In this document: piece by piece, positions 26,621 to 34,856 of the stretch
Position numbering within the stretch: position 1 is the first letter of the stretch
Layout of the letters: each line of letters opens with the position of its first letter
Assembly: GCF_022568815.1 (NCBI RefSeq)
Contig: NZ_JAKZHX010000005.1
Coordinates: 186,001-250,000 of the forward strand
Reading direction: 5' to 3'
Length of the DNA: 64,000 nucleotides
Source: Undibacterium paludis
GTDB lineage: Bacteria; Pseudomonadota; Gammaproteobacteria; Burkholderiales; Burkholderiaceae_D
Translations under genes and position numbers: made by a program
The notes under the pieces: model-generated
What the model saw: only the letters and a program-made list of their open reading frames with translations
The model's database searches: none
What the model was told of the DNA's origin: nothing

Positions 26621-28272
26621 AGTTTCAATACCGCTATTTTGGCAACAGTCAGGTCAATGACAGCGCCACGGCAACGTCCATGCAGTTTGCGCCGGACACT
26701 CTACGCACGCCAACTTATTTTGCTGCCACCCTGCAACCTTCACTGGCCCTGGCCTACCGCGAAGGTATCAGCGCCCTGCATGACGTGGTGGTATCTGACC
26801 TGCGCACCCAGCCCAAGGATCGTACCGCCTATTTTGCCTGGCTGGCAGAAAACGAAGCCAGCCTGCTGGCCGACTTCATGGCGCAGGAAAAAGAGCTGTC
26901 AGCCAGGGTCAAGCTCTTGCGTTCAGAACTGACCAAGGTGCAGGAAGAAAAGTTCAGGCTGATGCAACCTTTCTACAAGGCCCAGCGCGCCTACTTTGAT
27001 TACCTGTACAAAGAAAACCGTGACATGTGGATCGTCCTCGACCCGGTCATCACTGTGCATCCGGACAAGGTATTCTTTGAATGTTTCAGCCGCGATGAGT
27101 CAACCTATGCCAGCCTCAGTTGTCGCCATGATGTATTCAGGCACCTCGGTGAATTTTCTTGCGGCACGACCAATATCGATTACTCCGAAGACCTGTACCA
27201 GGAATTCCAGAAGATACGCGCCTACAAGGAGACCCGCTTTGAAATCCAGGCCGACGGCTTCAAGGTGCAGACCGGCAAGGACGATCAGTACCATGAGGCC
27301 AAGATAGACCTGCCTGACAGCTGGATGCGCGGCTTTTTACAGGTCAGCACGGCCATGTCACTGCCTGCCCACAGGCTGACATTGCACCCCATGGATGTGC
27401 ACAGCATCTGCCATGTCCTGCGCCGCAAGACGGAACGCGTGGGACCACGCTCGATACGTTTCATCCTTGAACCTGGCCAGCCGGTACAGATGCTGTTTGA
27501 ACCCTGGGGCGTCAAACTGGTGTGTCAGCGTTCCATCTTTACCGGCAAGAACGCGGCAGAAGTCCGCATCTGGGGCCGTCGTCGCCTGCTGACGCTGGAA
27601 AGACTGATCGCCGTCGCCGACAGCTTCAGCGTTATGTTGATGGGTACGGGCCTGCCCAGCTTCTGGATTGCCCATCTGCCTGACATGGACTACACCCTTG
27701 GCCTGTCCGGCTGGACTGCCAATGACTGGTCACGCGCCGGGCAGTTTGATTTGCTGGCGCCAAGGCTGGATGTTGACGCCGCGACTTCGCAGGCGGTGGC
27801 CCATGCCTTGTCCACGCGCTGGTCAGCCAGTACCGATAATCTGGCGCAGCAGCTGCAAATTGACAGCAAGCTGGTGGCCTCTGCCCTGACTGGCCTGATG
27901 CAGGCCGGGCGTGTGGTGTATGACGCCGCTGACGATGTAGCCCGCTGGCGCGACCTGGTGCGCGAACCAATTGATGTAGCCAGCCTGCGCTTTGCCAGCG
28001 AGCGCGAATCGCTGGCCGCCCGGCTGGTGCACAAAAACCTGCTGCTTGATTTGCAGTCTGCCAGAATTGCCGATGGCGGCATGGAATGGCAGGCCAGTGT
28101 CAGCGCCAACATGGAAAACACCAAAAAACTGCGCAAGACCATGATCAGGCTGGACAATGATGACAGACTGGTCGACGGGCTTTGCAGTTGTGATTTCTAT
28201 GTACGCAACCGTATGTTCCGCGGGCCTTGCGAGCATATGCTGGCCGTGCGGCAGGTGGCGAACGGGAAGTGA
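26617..28272 (+). CDS. SWIM zinc-finger protein (WHSWIM-like) of retron operon
   Basis: 551 aa. The start overlaps the previous stop (ATGA), indicating translational coupling. The C-terminus has an intact SWIM zinc finger, C523-x-C525-x12-C538-x-H540 (CSCDFYVRNRMFRGPCEHML). Around residues 390-440 there is a helix-turn-helix/winged-helix-like stretch (ATSQAVAHALSTRWSASTDN onward, with LVASALTGLMQAGRVVYDAA). The N-terminal half is alpha/beta with a charged helix near 85-125. SWIM fingers bind DNA or protein; with the winged helix this matches the WHSWIM partner of type XIII retrons. It may recognise the retron msDNA or invader DNA. Confidence 0.78.
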   Translation: MKFQYRYFGNSQVNDSATATSMQFAPDTLRTPTYFAATLQPSLALAYREGISALHDVVVSDLRTQPKDRTAYFAWLAENEASLLADFMAQEKELSARVKLLRSELTKVQEEKFRLMQPFYKAQRAYFDYLYKENRDMWIVLDPVITVHPDKVFFECFSRDESTYASLSCRHDVFRHLGEFSCGTTNIDYSEDLYQEFQKIRAYKETRFEIQADGFKVQTGKDDQYHEAKIDLPDSWMRGFLQVSTAMSLPAHRLTLHPMDVHSICHVLRRKTERVGPRSIRFILEPGQPVQMLFEPWGVKLVCQRSIFTGKNAAEVRIWGRRRLLTLERLIAVADSFSVMLMGTGLPSFWIAHLPDMDYTLGLSGWTANDWSRAGQFDLLAPRLDVDAATSQAVAHALSTRWSASTDNLAQQLQIDSKLVASALTGLMQAGRVVYDAADDVARWRDLVREPIDVASLRFASERESLAARLVHKNLLLDLQSARIADGGMEWQASVSANMENTKKLRKTMIRLDNDDRLVDGLCSCDFYVRNRMFRGPCEHMLAVRQVANGK

Positions 28273-28290
28273 GTGGTTTGATTTGCAGCT

Positions 28291-28390
28291 CCGTAGGTTG
28301 GGCTAATGCTCTATCAGCCCAACGATTGCTAGCCGTGTACGTTTTTGACGACCGGGTATTGGGCTGATAAGGCGCTAGCCCAACCTGCGA
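28291..28390. repeat. Dispersed inverted repeat
   Basis: GTAGGTTGGGCTA (28293-28305) is inverted at 28376-28388 (TAGCCCAACCTGC, one mismatch), with an inner pair TATCAGCCCAAC and the complementary TTGGGCTGATA. A half copy occurs at 37053-37085. It may act as a 3' structure for the SWIM gene transcript. Confidence 0.7.
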
Positions 28391-28479
28391 GGTCTGACCC
28401 AGGCTGCAAAAACATCAACCCTGGACAACTCAGGCATCAATAAGTAATTTTTTGTAAGCAGCAAACAGTACGCATTTAC

Positions 28480-28745
28480 AGGAGGTAGCTTAGTCAGTAA
28501 AATCGCAGCAGGCAGGAAGGCTCTTGCAATCCGGATGGTGTATCGCCATTCATGTAGTTTGCTTAGCTATGCATCACTGAGTTTCTCTTCACTGTGCCGT
28601 ATCACACTACCGGCGCAATGACGATGTGGATTCCGTGAACCCCATTCGCGCCGGTAGTGCGATACGGCGTCGAGTGGAGCCTCTCAGTCTGAAGGCTCTT
28701 CGATGAGCTTCCTGCCGCTTTCCTTTTTACTGACTGACTCACCGT
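28480..28745 (+). ncRNA. Retron msr-msd RNA locus
   Basis: The ends carry the expected a1/a2 inverted repeat: AGTCAGTAAAA (28492-28502) and TTTTACTGACT (28725-28735), perfect over 11 bp and extendable with gaps outward to GGT/ACC. Small msr-type hairpins follow (for example around 28534-28549). The msd is a long hairpin: 28596-28620 pairs with 28643-28668 with one mismatch and one bulge and a 22-base loop, extended outward by CTGAG (28577-28581) with CTCAG (28683-28687). It ends about 55 bp before the RT start, the standard place. The branching G was not assigned. Confidence 0.85.
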
Positions 28746-28799
28746 TTTTTGAACACAAGAGTCTTCCTGCGATCAGGCAGGGATGATGAGTCCAGAGTC

Positions 28800-30776
28800 A
28801 TGACACAACAACAGCAATCAGCACCGGTAAAACCGCTGTCCCAGATGACACGCGATGAGCTGTACGCCCATCTGCGCACAACCACCAAAGACGCCGTGGT
28901 CCTGCAAGAGATGCGCCGCCTCGGGTTCTGGCCCGCTGATACCGGCAAGCCGACACTGACGGATGAAATCATTACGCGCGAAGCGGAACTGAGCACGACC
29001 CTGCGTGCACTCAGCGAGCAACTGCACCGTGTACAAGACCCCAAGGCGGCCCTGCGTGAAATGCGCAGGCAACGCATGGCGGCAGCAAAAGAAAAACGCG
29101 AACAGACCCGCCAGAAACATGCGCAACTGCGCTACGCCAAGGCGCTGGCCTGGCAAGAAAAGCGCAAGACCGATATCGTTTATCTGGGGGAAGGTGTTTC
29201 CGGCGGTCTCAACTATACCGCTACCAACACCGACAAGCTGGCCCGTCATCAATTGCCCTTGCTGCAAAGCGCAAGCGAGCTGGCAACGGCGATAGGCATA
29301 CCGCTGGCAGAATTGCGCTTCATGAGTTTTCAGCGCCAGGTCAGCCAGGTCAGTCATTACCAGCGTTTTGCCATCCCCAAAAAAACCGGCGGCCAGCGCA
29401 TCATCTCTGCGCCCATGCCACGTCTGAAGCGCTGCCAGTACTGGGTGCTTGATCACATCCTGGCCAAAGTGCCTTGCCATCCGGCAGCCCATGGCTTCTT
29501 GCCGCAGCATTCCATACTCAGCAATGCCACGCCACATGTGGGCCAGGCTGTGGTCATCAATCTGGATTTGAAAGACTTCTTCCCCAGCATTGATTACCAG
29601 CGTGTCAAAGGGGTATTCAAGTCGCTTGGTTACGGCGACCATATTGCCACCGTGCTGGGCCTGCTGTGTACTGAGCAGGCCAGTGAAGAAGTGCGCGTCG
29701 ACAGGCAGAAATACTATGTCGCCGGAAAAAAACGCAGCCTGCCGCAGGGTGCACCGTCGAGCCCCATGATCACCAATATCCTGTGCCATACACTCGATAA
29801 ACGCCTGCATGCCGCAGCGACCAAGCTGGGTTTTGTCTACACCCGTTATGCCGACGACCTGACGTTTTCGAGCAAGCAAAAAGAACGACCACCGGTGGGC
29901 AAACTGTTGTGGCGCGTCAAGCAGATCATCGCCGATGAAGGCTTTACCCTGCACCCTGACAAGCAGCGCATCATGCGCTATAGCCAGAAGCAGGAAGTGA
30001 CCGGTATCGTCGTCAACCATAGCCCGACCATCGACGCCAAGACCCTGCATCGCTTTCGCGCAACCGTACACCAGGTAGAAAAGAAAGGGCCAGCCGGTTT
30101 GCACTGGAATGGCAATACCGATGTGCTGGCCGCGCTGGAAGGTTATGCCCGCTATATCTGCATGGTCAACCCGGCCAAGGGCCAGCCCTGGCTGCAAAAG
30201 ATAAAACAGCTGCGCGCCCAACATGCTGCCCCGGCAGTGACGCGCCCGACGAGGCCCAGCCTGCGTCAGCAGCTCGCTGAGGGCAAGACACCAGAGCGCG
30301 CCAACGGCCAGGACTGGTGGCAAATCAAAGAACCCGCTGCACCGGTACTGGAACTGACGACACAGCAAGTGGCTGAAGCGAAAAAAGCTCTCAAACAGGA
30401 AGCTGTGCAAGCGACCAAAGCAGCCAAAGCGTCCAGACAGGGTACGGCCACACCGGATTACGGACGTCAGCAAACAGCGGGCCGTACCGCACCGGTCAAC
30501 CTGAATGTGAGCGCCGGCAATACCCGACCAGGGCAGGCAGATGATGGCAATCAGACCTATAACGCGACCGAGCAAAGCAAGCTGAACAACAAGCGTAACG
30601 CCAGGCTGTTTGCGATCCTCTTCCAGTTATTCTTATGCGTCTTCTTCACGCTGCAACTGAAGAGCCTGTACCCCGTGATCCTTGGCCTGCCTTTGCTGGC
30701 GCTCTCCATCATCAGTGGCCGTAGCAAGTTCATGTGGATCATGCTGGTACTGGTGGCTTGTGTGCTGTTCCGATAA
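28800..30776 (+). CDS. Retron reverse transcriptase with C-terminal membrane tail
   Basis: 658 aa from ATG 28800; a TTG at 28749 touches the RNA region and is less likely. Retron RT signatures: NATPH (NAxxH, N242), motif A LDLKDFFPSID, QGAPSSP, Y350-A-D-D353 active site, and EVTGIVVN (VTG motif). The N-terminal 125 residues are helical and very basic (KEKREQTRQKHAQLRYAKAL), leading to LGEGVSGGLNY. After the RT (to about 480) comes an Ala/Lys/Gln-rich linker, then two or three hydrophobic segments at about 596-658. The enzyme copies the msd RNA into multicopy single-stranded DNA; the membrane tail is unusual. Confidence 0.9.
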   Translation: MTQQQQSAPVKPLSQMTRDELYAHLRTTTKDAVVLQEMRRLGFWPADTGKPTLTDEIITREAELSTTLRALSEQLHRVQDPKAALREMRRQRMAAAKEKREQTRQKHAQLRYAKALAWQEKRKTDIVYLGEGVSGGLNYTATNTDKLARHQLPLLQSASELATAIGIPLAELRFMSFQRQVSQVSHYQRFAIPKKTGGQRIISAPMPRLKRCQYWVLDHILAKVPCHPAAHGFLPQHSILSNATPHVGQAVVINLDLKDFFPSIDYQRVKGVFKSLGYGDHIATVLGLLCTEQASEEVRVDRQKYYVAGKKRSLPQGAPSSPMITNILCHTLDKRLHAAATKLGFVYTRYADDLTFSSKQKERPPVGKLLWRVKQIIADEGFTLHPDKQRIMRYSQKQEVTGIVVNHSPTIDAKTLHRFRATVHQVEKKGPAGLHWNGNTDVLAALEGYARYICMVNPAKGQPWLQKIKQLRAQHAAPAVTRPTRPSLRQQLAEGKTPERANGQDWWQIKEPAAPVLELTTQQVAEAKKALKQEAVQATKAAKASRQGTATPDYGRQQTAGRTAPVNLNVSAGNTRPGQADDGNQTYNATEQSKLNNKRNARLFAILFQLFLCVFFTLQLKSLYPVILGLPLLALSIISGRSKFMWIMLVLVACVLFR

Positions 30777-30821
30777 TGAAACCCCGGTGCGCACGCTCGC
30801 TACAGGTCGTCAACAGGTTCT

Positions 30822-30985
30822 AAGAAGGGAGCCTGGCGTCTGGCAAAAAACGTTTCGGGGAGCATCAGATTCGTGACGATGAAGATCTTGTCAGGCACGT
30901 CGATTACATTCATTGGAACCCGGTCAAACATGATCTGGTCAAGCGTGCCAATGATTGATTGTATCCAACATTTGACCGCTATGAC
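30822..30985 (+). pseudogene. Remnant of REP-associated Y1 (IS200-like) transposase
   Basis: Translation with one frame change reads VWQKTFRG, then GEHQIRDDEDLVRHVDYIHW, NPVKHDLVKRAND, a stop, then LYPTFDRY. This matches the C-terminal signature of RAYT transposases (VDYIHWNPVKHG...W.YSSFHRY). A frameshift near 30858 and a Trp-to-stop change inactivate it. It probably relates to the palindromic repeats in the window. AACAGGTTCT just upstream also occurs at 51029. Confidence 0.8.
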
Positions 30986-31266
30986 AATGAAGGAATGCAG
31001 TCACCAGGTTGAGGGACAAGCGCAGCTTTACATGGTCCTGACAATGTCAGTGAATAAGTCAGCATGCACCGGTATTGAAATACAGTGGTGACACATCAGC
31101 GAACGGCATTTTTAAAATATTGTTATTTAATCGATCAATTTTCAATATTTTCATTTTTTTTGCCAGGCATGTCAGCTCAAGCCCGCCTTACTAACGGTAT
31201 CAAAAGAGGGGGAGCCGGATGGCGATAAGGTGAGCGCCGACTTGCCGCTGTATCTGACTCGATACT

Positions 31267-31311
31267 AAAAAGGGGCAATGCTGCACGGTATTGCAGCACT
31301 ACCCCCTTTTT
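31267..31311. terminator. Bidirectional Rho-independent terminator
   Basis: AAAAAGGGG (31267-31275) pairs with CCCCTTTTT (31303-31311), with an inner TGCTGCA/TTGCAGCA stem. The symmetric A/T flanks give a T-run on either strand. It ends the minus-strand TPR gene and could stop read-through from the retron. Confidence 0.8.
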
Positions 31312-31342
31312 GCATTCGTCTGGCTGCTGATCAACTTATTGA

Positions 31343-32092
31343 TCAGGCGCGGCCAGAAAACGCGCTGTTGAGACGCTTGATCAAATCCCTGTTCAATGAT
31401 TTGGTGTGTTTGTTCCAGTATTTCATCGCCTGCTTTATTTCTGCATGAGCAGTATCAGCCTTGTCACGCTGGCCAGCCTGCAAGGCCCAGATCGCATACT
31501 CTGCCTTGATTTCCATGCTGCCAAAACGACTTGTTGCCGCAGCCAGTTCTTCCCCGGCGTCTTGCTGGCGTCCGGCGTTGGCATAAGCTTGCGCCAATAG
31601 CAGCGACACTTGTTCAGGCTGATAAGCTGGCTGTTCCTGGCGTAATGCCGTCAGCAGGTCGATGGCGCCTGCTGCCTGGCCATGCATAAGCCTGGCATTT
31701 GCTGCGCCCAGACGTATGTCACCGGCATGGGCAAACGGGCCTTGCAGGCAAATATCATAGTGATGTACCGCCTGTGCAGTATCACCAGCGGCCAGGTAGG
31801 CGGCCGCCAGTACCATCTGGTTTTGTGCAGTCGGCACCAGGTCAAATTCTTTTTGTGCATCACGCAATCCACGCCCCGGGTCCAGGGTCTTGACAGCGGC
31901 ATGCATGGTTTTGCGCACACCATGCTCTATGCGTGTCGATGGCAGGAACACTGCGAAGAAATACACCACGCTACCAAGCAAGGGGAACAGGAACAAAATC
32001 ATCAGCCAGTATAGTTCACGACCGTGACGTACTGCATGAATGGCAAAAAACAAGGCTACCAGGACGTGTAGTCCAACTCCGATGTAAGGCAT
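31343..32092 (-). CDS. Membrane-anchored TPR protein
   Basis: 249 aa. Two N-terminal membrane spans (about 4-20 and 28-50) resemble the PLDc_N-type anchor (ELYWLMILFLFPLLGSVVYF). From about 85 on there are TPR-like helix pairs (QMVLAAAYLAAGDTAQAVHH, LLAQAYANAGRQQDAGEELA, AIWALQAGQRDKAD). Probably a scaffold on the inner membrane; function unknown. The ATG has no clear ribosome site. 365 bp of gene-free DNA separate it from the Cache gene, in which I see nothing notable. Confidence 0.72.
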   Translation of the reverse strand: MPYIGVGLHVLVALFFAIHAVRHGRELYWLMILFLFPLLGSVVYFFAVFLPSTRIEHGVRKTMHAAVKTLDPGRGLRDAQKEFDLVPTAQNQMVLAAAYLAAGDTAQAVHHYDICLQGPFAHAGDIRLGAANARLMHGQAAGAIDLLTALRQEQPAYQPEQVSLLLAQAYANAGRQQDAGEELAAATSRFGSMEIKAEYAIWALQAGQRDKADTAHAEIKQAMKYWNKHTKSLNRDLIKRLNSAFSGRA

Positions 32093-32457
32093 AAAAAATC
32101 AAATCCAGATAGAGGGAAAATAGAACAGCAGAACGAGCTGGTGATGGCGTTTACCAGAGCAGAAAACAGTTTCAGAATGACAGGATCAACATATCTGAAA
32201 ACACACCAAGACAGCGATTTAACAGGCAAACCGCGGTATTTTATCAATTTTTATCGCTGAAGTGTGACTGCGCCCGAAGGCAATCTGTTTCATGTCGTTG
32301 CCGGCTTATCAGATGGTTTTTCAGATATCCCGAGGTGAATAGCAGCCATGGCATGGCTTGATTATTGCGCTGCGACTCTGCGGACGAAATTTATCAAACG
32401 GATAATTGCGGGTAGCAGCGCATCAAAGCCGTGGCGTCGCCCACCCGCATCAGGCGA
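32093..32457. other. Intergenic region, nothing recognised
   Basis: 365 bp upstream of the TPR gene and downstream of the Cache-domain gene. It must hold the TPR gene promoter. No hairpin with T-run, repeat or ORF with support was found. Confidence 0.4.
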
Positions 32458-32928
32458 TTATTTATAAATACCACAGGCGAAATAAATGTCATCCACCCGC
32501 TCTACATAAGTGCTTTTCTGTTCCAGCGCCTTGGTGACGGGGTTCGGCCATTTGTAGTCTACCCAGCCCTTGCCTGCCTTGCTGCCGGCGACTTCATTGA
32601 TTTCCTTGACGAAGAATTTACCATCGCCATCTCGCAATTCACCAAGTGGTTTGCCCAGCAGTTTGGGATTGCCGCCATGGGCCAGGGTCACGCCGCCGGG
32701 TTTGACTGTACCGGCAAAGACATATAAATCCTTGTAGATGAACTGGCCCTTGGGGTCATTGACGGCAGCATAGGTTTTTTCGGGACCATTGGCCTTGTAG
32801 AAGGCAATGACCTTCTTGATCATCTCGGTCGCGTCTTGCGCTGTGGCCCGGTCAGCGGCGAAGGCAGGCGCCTGCAGGAAGAATAAAACGGACAGGGCAA
32901 ACAATGCAGTGCTGAAAAAGCGTTTCAT
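32458..32928 (-). CDS. Secreted single-Cache-domain protein
   Basis: 156 aa from ATG 32928 with GAGGAGACATC upstream; the longer frame adds a non-matching extension. Signal peptide to AFA (residue 24). The rest is one sCache_2-like domain: ATEMIKKVIAFYKANGPEKT, then DPKGQFIYKDLYVFAGTV, LAHGGNPKLLGKPL, and WVDYKWPNP with a YVERVDDIYFACGIY ending. In this family the domain occurs alone as a periplasmic protein or as a sensor part; ligand unknown. Confidence 0.8.
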   Translation of the reverse strand: MKRFFSTALFALSVLFFLQAPAFAADRATAQDATEMIKKVIAFYKANGPEKTYAAVNDPKGQFIYKDLYVFAGTVKPGGVTLAHGGNPKLLGKPLGELRDGDGKFFVKEINEVAGSKAGKGWVDYKWPNPVTKALEQKSTYVERVDDIYFACGIYK

Positions 32929-33204
32929 GATGTCTCCTCGTTTATAGATATTCCCTCGGGCGCAAATGGCCGTTTGAGAGTGGTATATAAAGGTGGAAAA
33001 ACCAGCTTGAGCTTTGCAGGCAAATACCCAGATCACAAAGTTCAAACCCGTTTGTCTTCACCTTGCCACAGGAGAAACAATAACAGATTTTTCAGTCAGA
33101 AAGTATAGTACGCTGAACTTGCCTTAACGATGATATGAAATCGATAAGATGAGTCAACAATATGAGTCGATAAGGCAAGTCGATAAAGCTTTATATCGCT
33201 GGTT

Positions 33205-33969
33205 TCAGGCAGGTTTGACCTGTGCACTGAACTCCCTGATATCCGTCAGCAGACCCTGCACTGCCGTGCTGATGATCTGCTGCCCCAGTTCTACTGTCGC
33301 CAGGCTTGAATCAGCGCCGATGCGGCCGTCAGGGAAGCGGGCGCGGTAATCAAGGGCGTCCAGGATAGGGCCGGTTGGCGGTATCTTTGGTGTCAGTTCC
33401 ACTGTACGTACCTGGTCAGGATAAGCCGCGTAGGTGACGGCAATTTCTGATGGCGTGGCATGCGAACCGTGGCCTGCCGGGAACATCTCATGACAGAGCG
33501 CCGCCACACCGGGCAGATCCCACCAGTTGCGCAACTTCAGTGTCAGCGGACAAGTCTTGTTGTTGTACGAGTAGTGGGCATAAATCTGCGAGAAGGCGGC
33601 TTCGATGGTGGCGATATTGCCGCCATGGCCGTTCAAAAAATAAATGTGGTCAAAGCCGTGACGCGCCAGCGACAAAACCCAGTCTTCAATGGCAGCCATG
33701 AAGGTCGATGGCCGCAATGAAATTGTCCCGGCAAAACCCAGGTGATGCTGCGCCATGCCGATGTTGAAGGTGGGCGCCAGCATCATCGGTTCACTGCCTT
33801 GCAGCGCCACTTTCTCAGCAGCCGTGGCGATGATTTCAGGGCACATCCAGTCGGTACCCAGCAAGCCCATGGGACCATGCTGTTCGTTCGAGCCTATCGG
33901 GATGACGACAGTTTTGCAGCCAGCGATAAAGGCAGTGATTTCAGGCCAGGTGGAATAGGCAAGACGCAT
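33205..33969 (-). CDS. Creatininase-family amidohydrolase
   Basis: 254 aa. Creatinine amidohydrolase fold with visible metal motifs: IPIGSNEQHGPMG near 23-35 (Glu, His), TDW with metal Asp near 39, FLNGHGGN near 111, and HATPSEIA with the conserved Glu near 170. The family hydrolyses cyclic or linear amide bonds (creatinine, formamides, mycofactocin precursor); which one cannot be told here. Monocistronic. Confidence 0.85.
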   Translation of the reverse strand: MRLAYSTWPEITAFIAGCKTVVIPIGSNEQHGPMGLLGTDWMCPEIIATAAEKVALQGSEPMMLAPTFNIGMAQHHLGFAGTISLRPSTFMAAIEDWVLSLARHGFDHIYFLNGHGGNIATIEAAFSQIYAHYSYNNKTCPLTLKLRNWWDLPGVAALCHEMFPAGHGSHATPSEIAVTYAAYPDQVRTVELTPKIPPTGPILDALDYRARFPDGRIGADSSLATVELGQQIISTAVQGLLTDIREFSAQVKPA

Positions 33970-34403
33970 GTTTTTTTCTCACAAAAAGTTCAGGGCAATC
34001 AGACGGCCTGGAAGGACCGACAGGCAAACGGATGCGGCATCTTGCCTGATTTTTTTGAATGCGACAAATTTTTATTGCTGGCCAGACATAGCCCCGTGCG
34101 CAGCACGGAACCGGGGTGGAGGGAATCAGGAATCAGGTTAAAGGAATCAGGTTAAGGGAATCAGCACGGCTCGTTCCGGAAATTTCGGGGCCAGTTCCGG
34201 AAATTCCGGGGCCAGGCCGGGAAAAGGCAGGGCCCGGCCTGGGCCTGTAAAAAGAGCGGCAAAATGATGTGATTTTTTTGCGAAATAAAAATTTTCTCTT
34301 ATCCATGCTTTGATCTAGAATGTGCTCACGTCACCCGTACCAGCCAGCTTTTCGAAACGGGCTTCCCCGCCCTGCCCCCTGCATTTTCTGAAGGAGTTTT
34401 ACC
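33970..34403. other. Intergenic region with two tandem-repeat patches
   Basis: 434 bp. Near 34122-34164 a GGAATCAGGTTAA-type unit is repeated about three times. At 34173-34214 a 21-base unit starting GTTCCGGAAATT occurs twice with one difference. A small G/C hairpin (CCGTGC/GCACGG) lies near 34095. The DUF1428 promoter lies at the right end. Confidence 0.6.
34173..34214. repeat. Two tandem copies of a 21-bp unit
   Basis: 34173-34193 and 34194-34214 differ at one base (TTTCGGGG versus TTCCGGGG). Confidence 0.85.
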
Positions 34404-34757
34404 ATGAGCTACGTCGATGGATTTGTACTTGCTGTCCCCAATGCCAACCGCGAAGCCTACCGCCTGTACTCGGAAAAAACTTCACCGGTCTTCAAGGAAT
34501 ACGGCGCCCTGTCCATTGTCGAATGCTGGGGAGATGATGTGCCGCCCGGCAAACTGACCTCCTTCCCGCTGGCTGTGCAATGCAAGGAAGACGAAACCGT
34601 GGTCTTTTCCTGGATGACCTGGCCATCGAAGGAAGTACGCAATACCGCCTGGGAAAAAGTCATGCAAGACCCGCGCCTGAGCCAGGAAAACAACCCCATG
34701 CCCTGCGACGGCAAGCGCATGATTTATGGCGGGTTTGAGGTATTTGTGGATTTGTGA
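34404..34757 (+). CDS. DUF1428 protein (YbaA-like)
   Basis: 117 aa, ATG behind AAGGAGTTTTACC. Strong resemblance to E. coli YbaA: starts MSYVDGFVLAVPNANREAYR, contains ECWGDDVPPGKLTSF and FSWMTWPSKEVRNTAW, and ends MIYGGFEVFVDL. Dimeric alpha/beta-barrel (ferredoxin-like) fold, cytoplasmic; biological role not established. Confidence 0.88.
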   Translation: MSYVDGFVLAVPNANREAYRLYSEKTSPVFKEYGALSIVECWGDDVPPGKLTSFPLAVQCKEDETVVFSWMTWPSKEVRNTAWEKVMQDPRLSQENNPMPCDGKRMIYGGFEVFVDL

Positions 34758-34856
34758 TTTGTTGATTGCCGGCCGAAGAAATATCGGACATTCATCAGAT
34801 CTGTTGCGCAAGAAATCTGATTCACAACACCGGTGTACGAATGTCCATCAGCCGGC

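Larger units (their letters stand above)
30777..31342. other. Intergenic region with transposase remnant and terminator
   Basis: 566 bp. Contains a decayed transposase end (30822-30985), an A/T-rich stretch near 31100-31160 and a strong hairpin terminator (31267-31311). No intact gene. Confidence 0.7.

Noticed and set aside
23282..28272. MoxR-vWA-type conflict system because of the SWIM and helical-repeat genes
   Set aside because: No AAA ATPase or vWA gene is adjacent, while a retron RNA and reverse transcriptase follow directly, so the retron reading is better supported.
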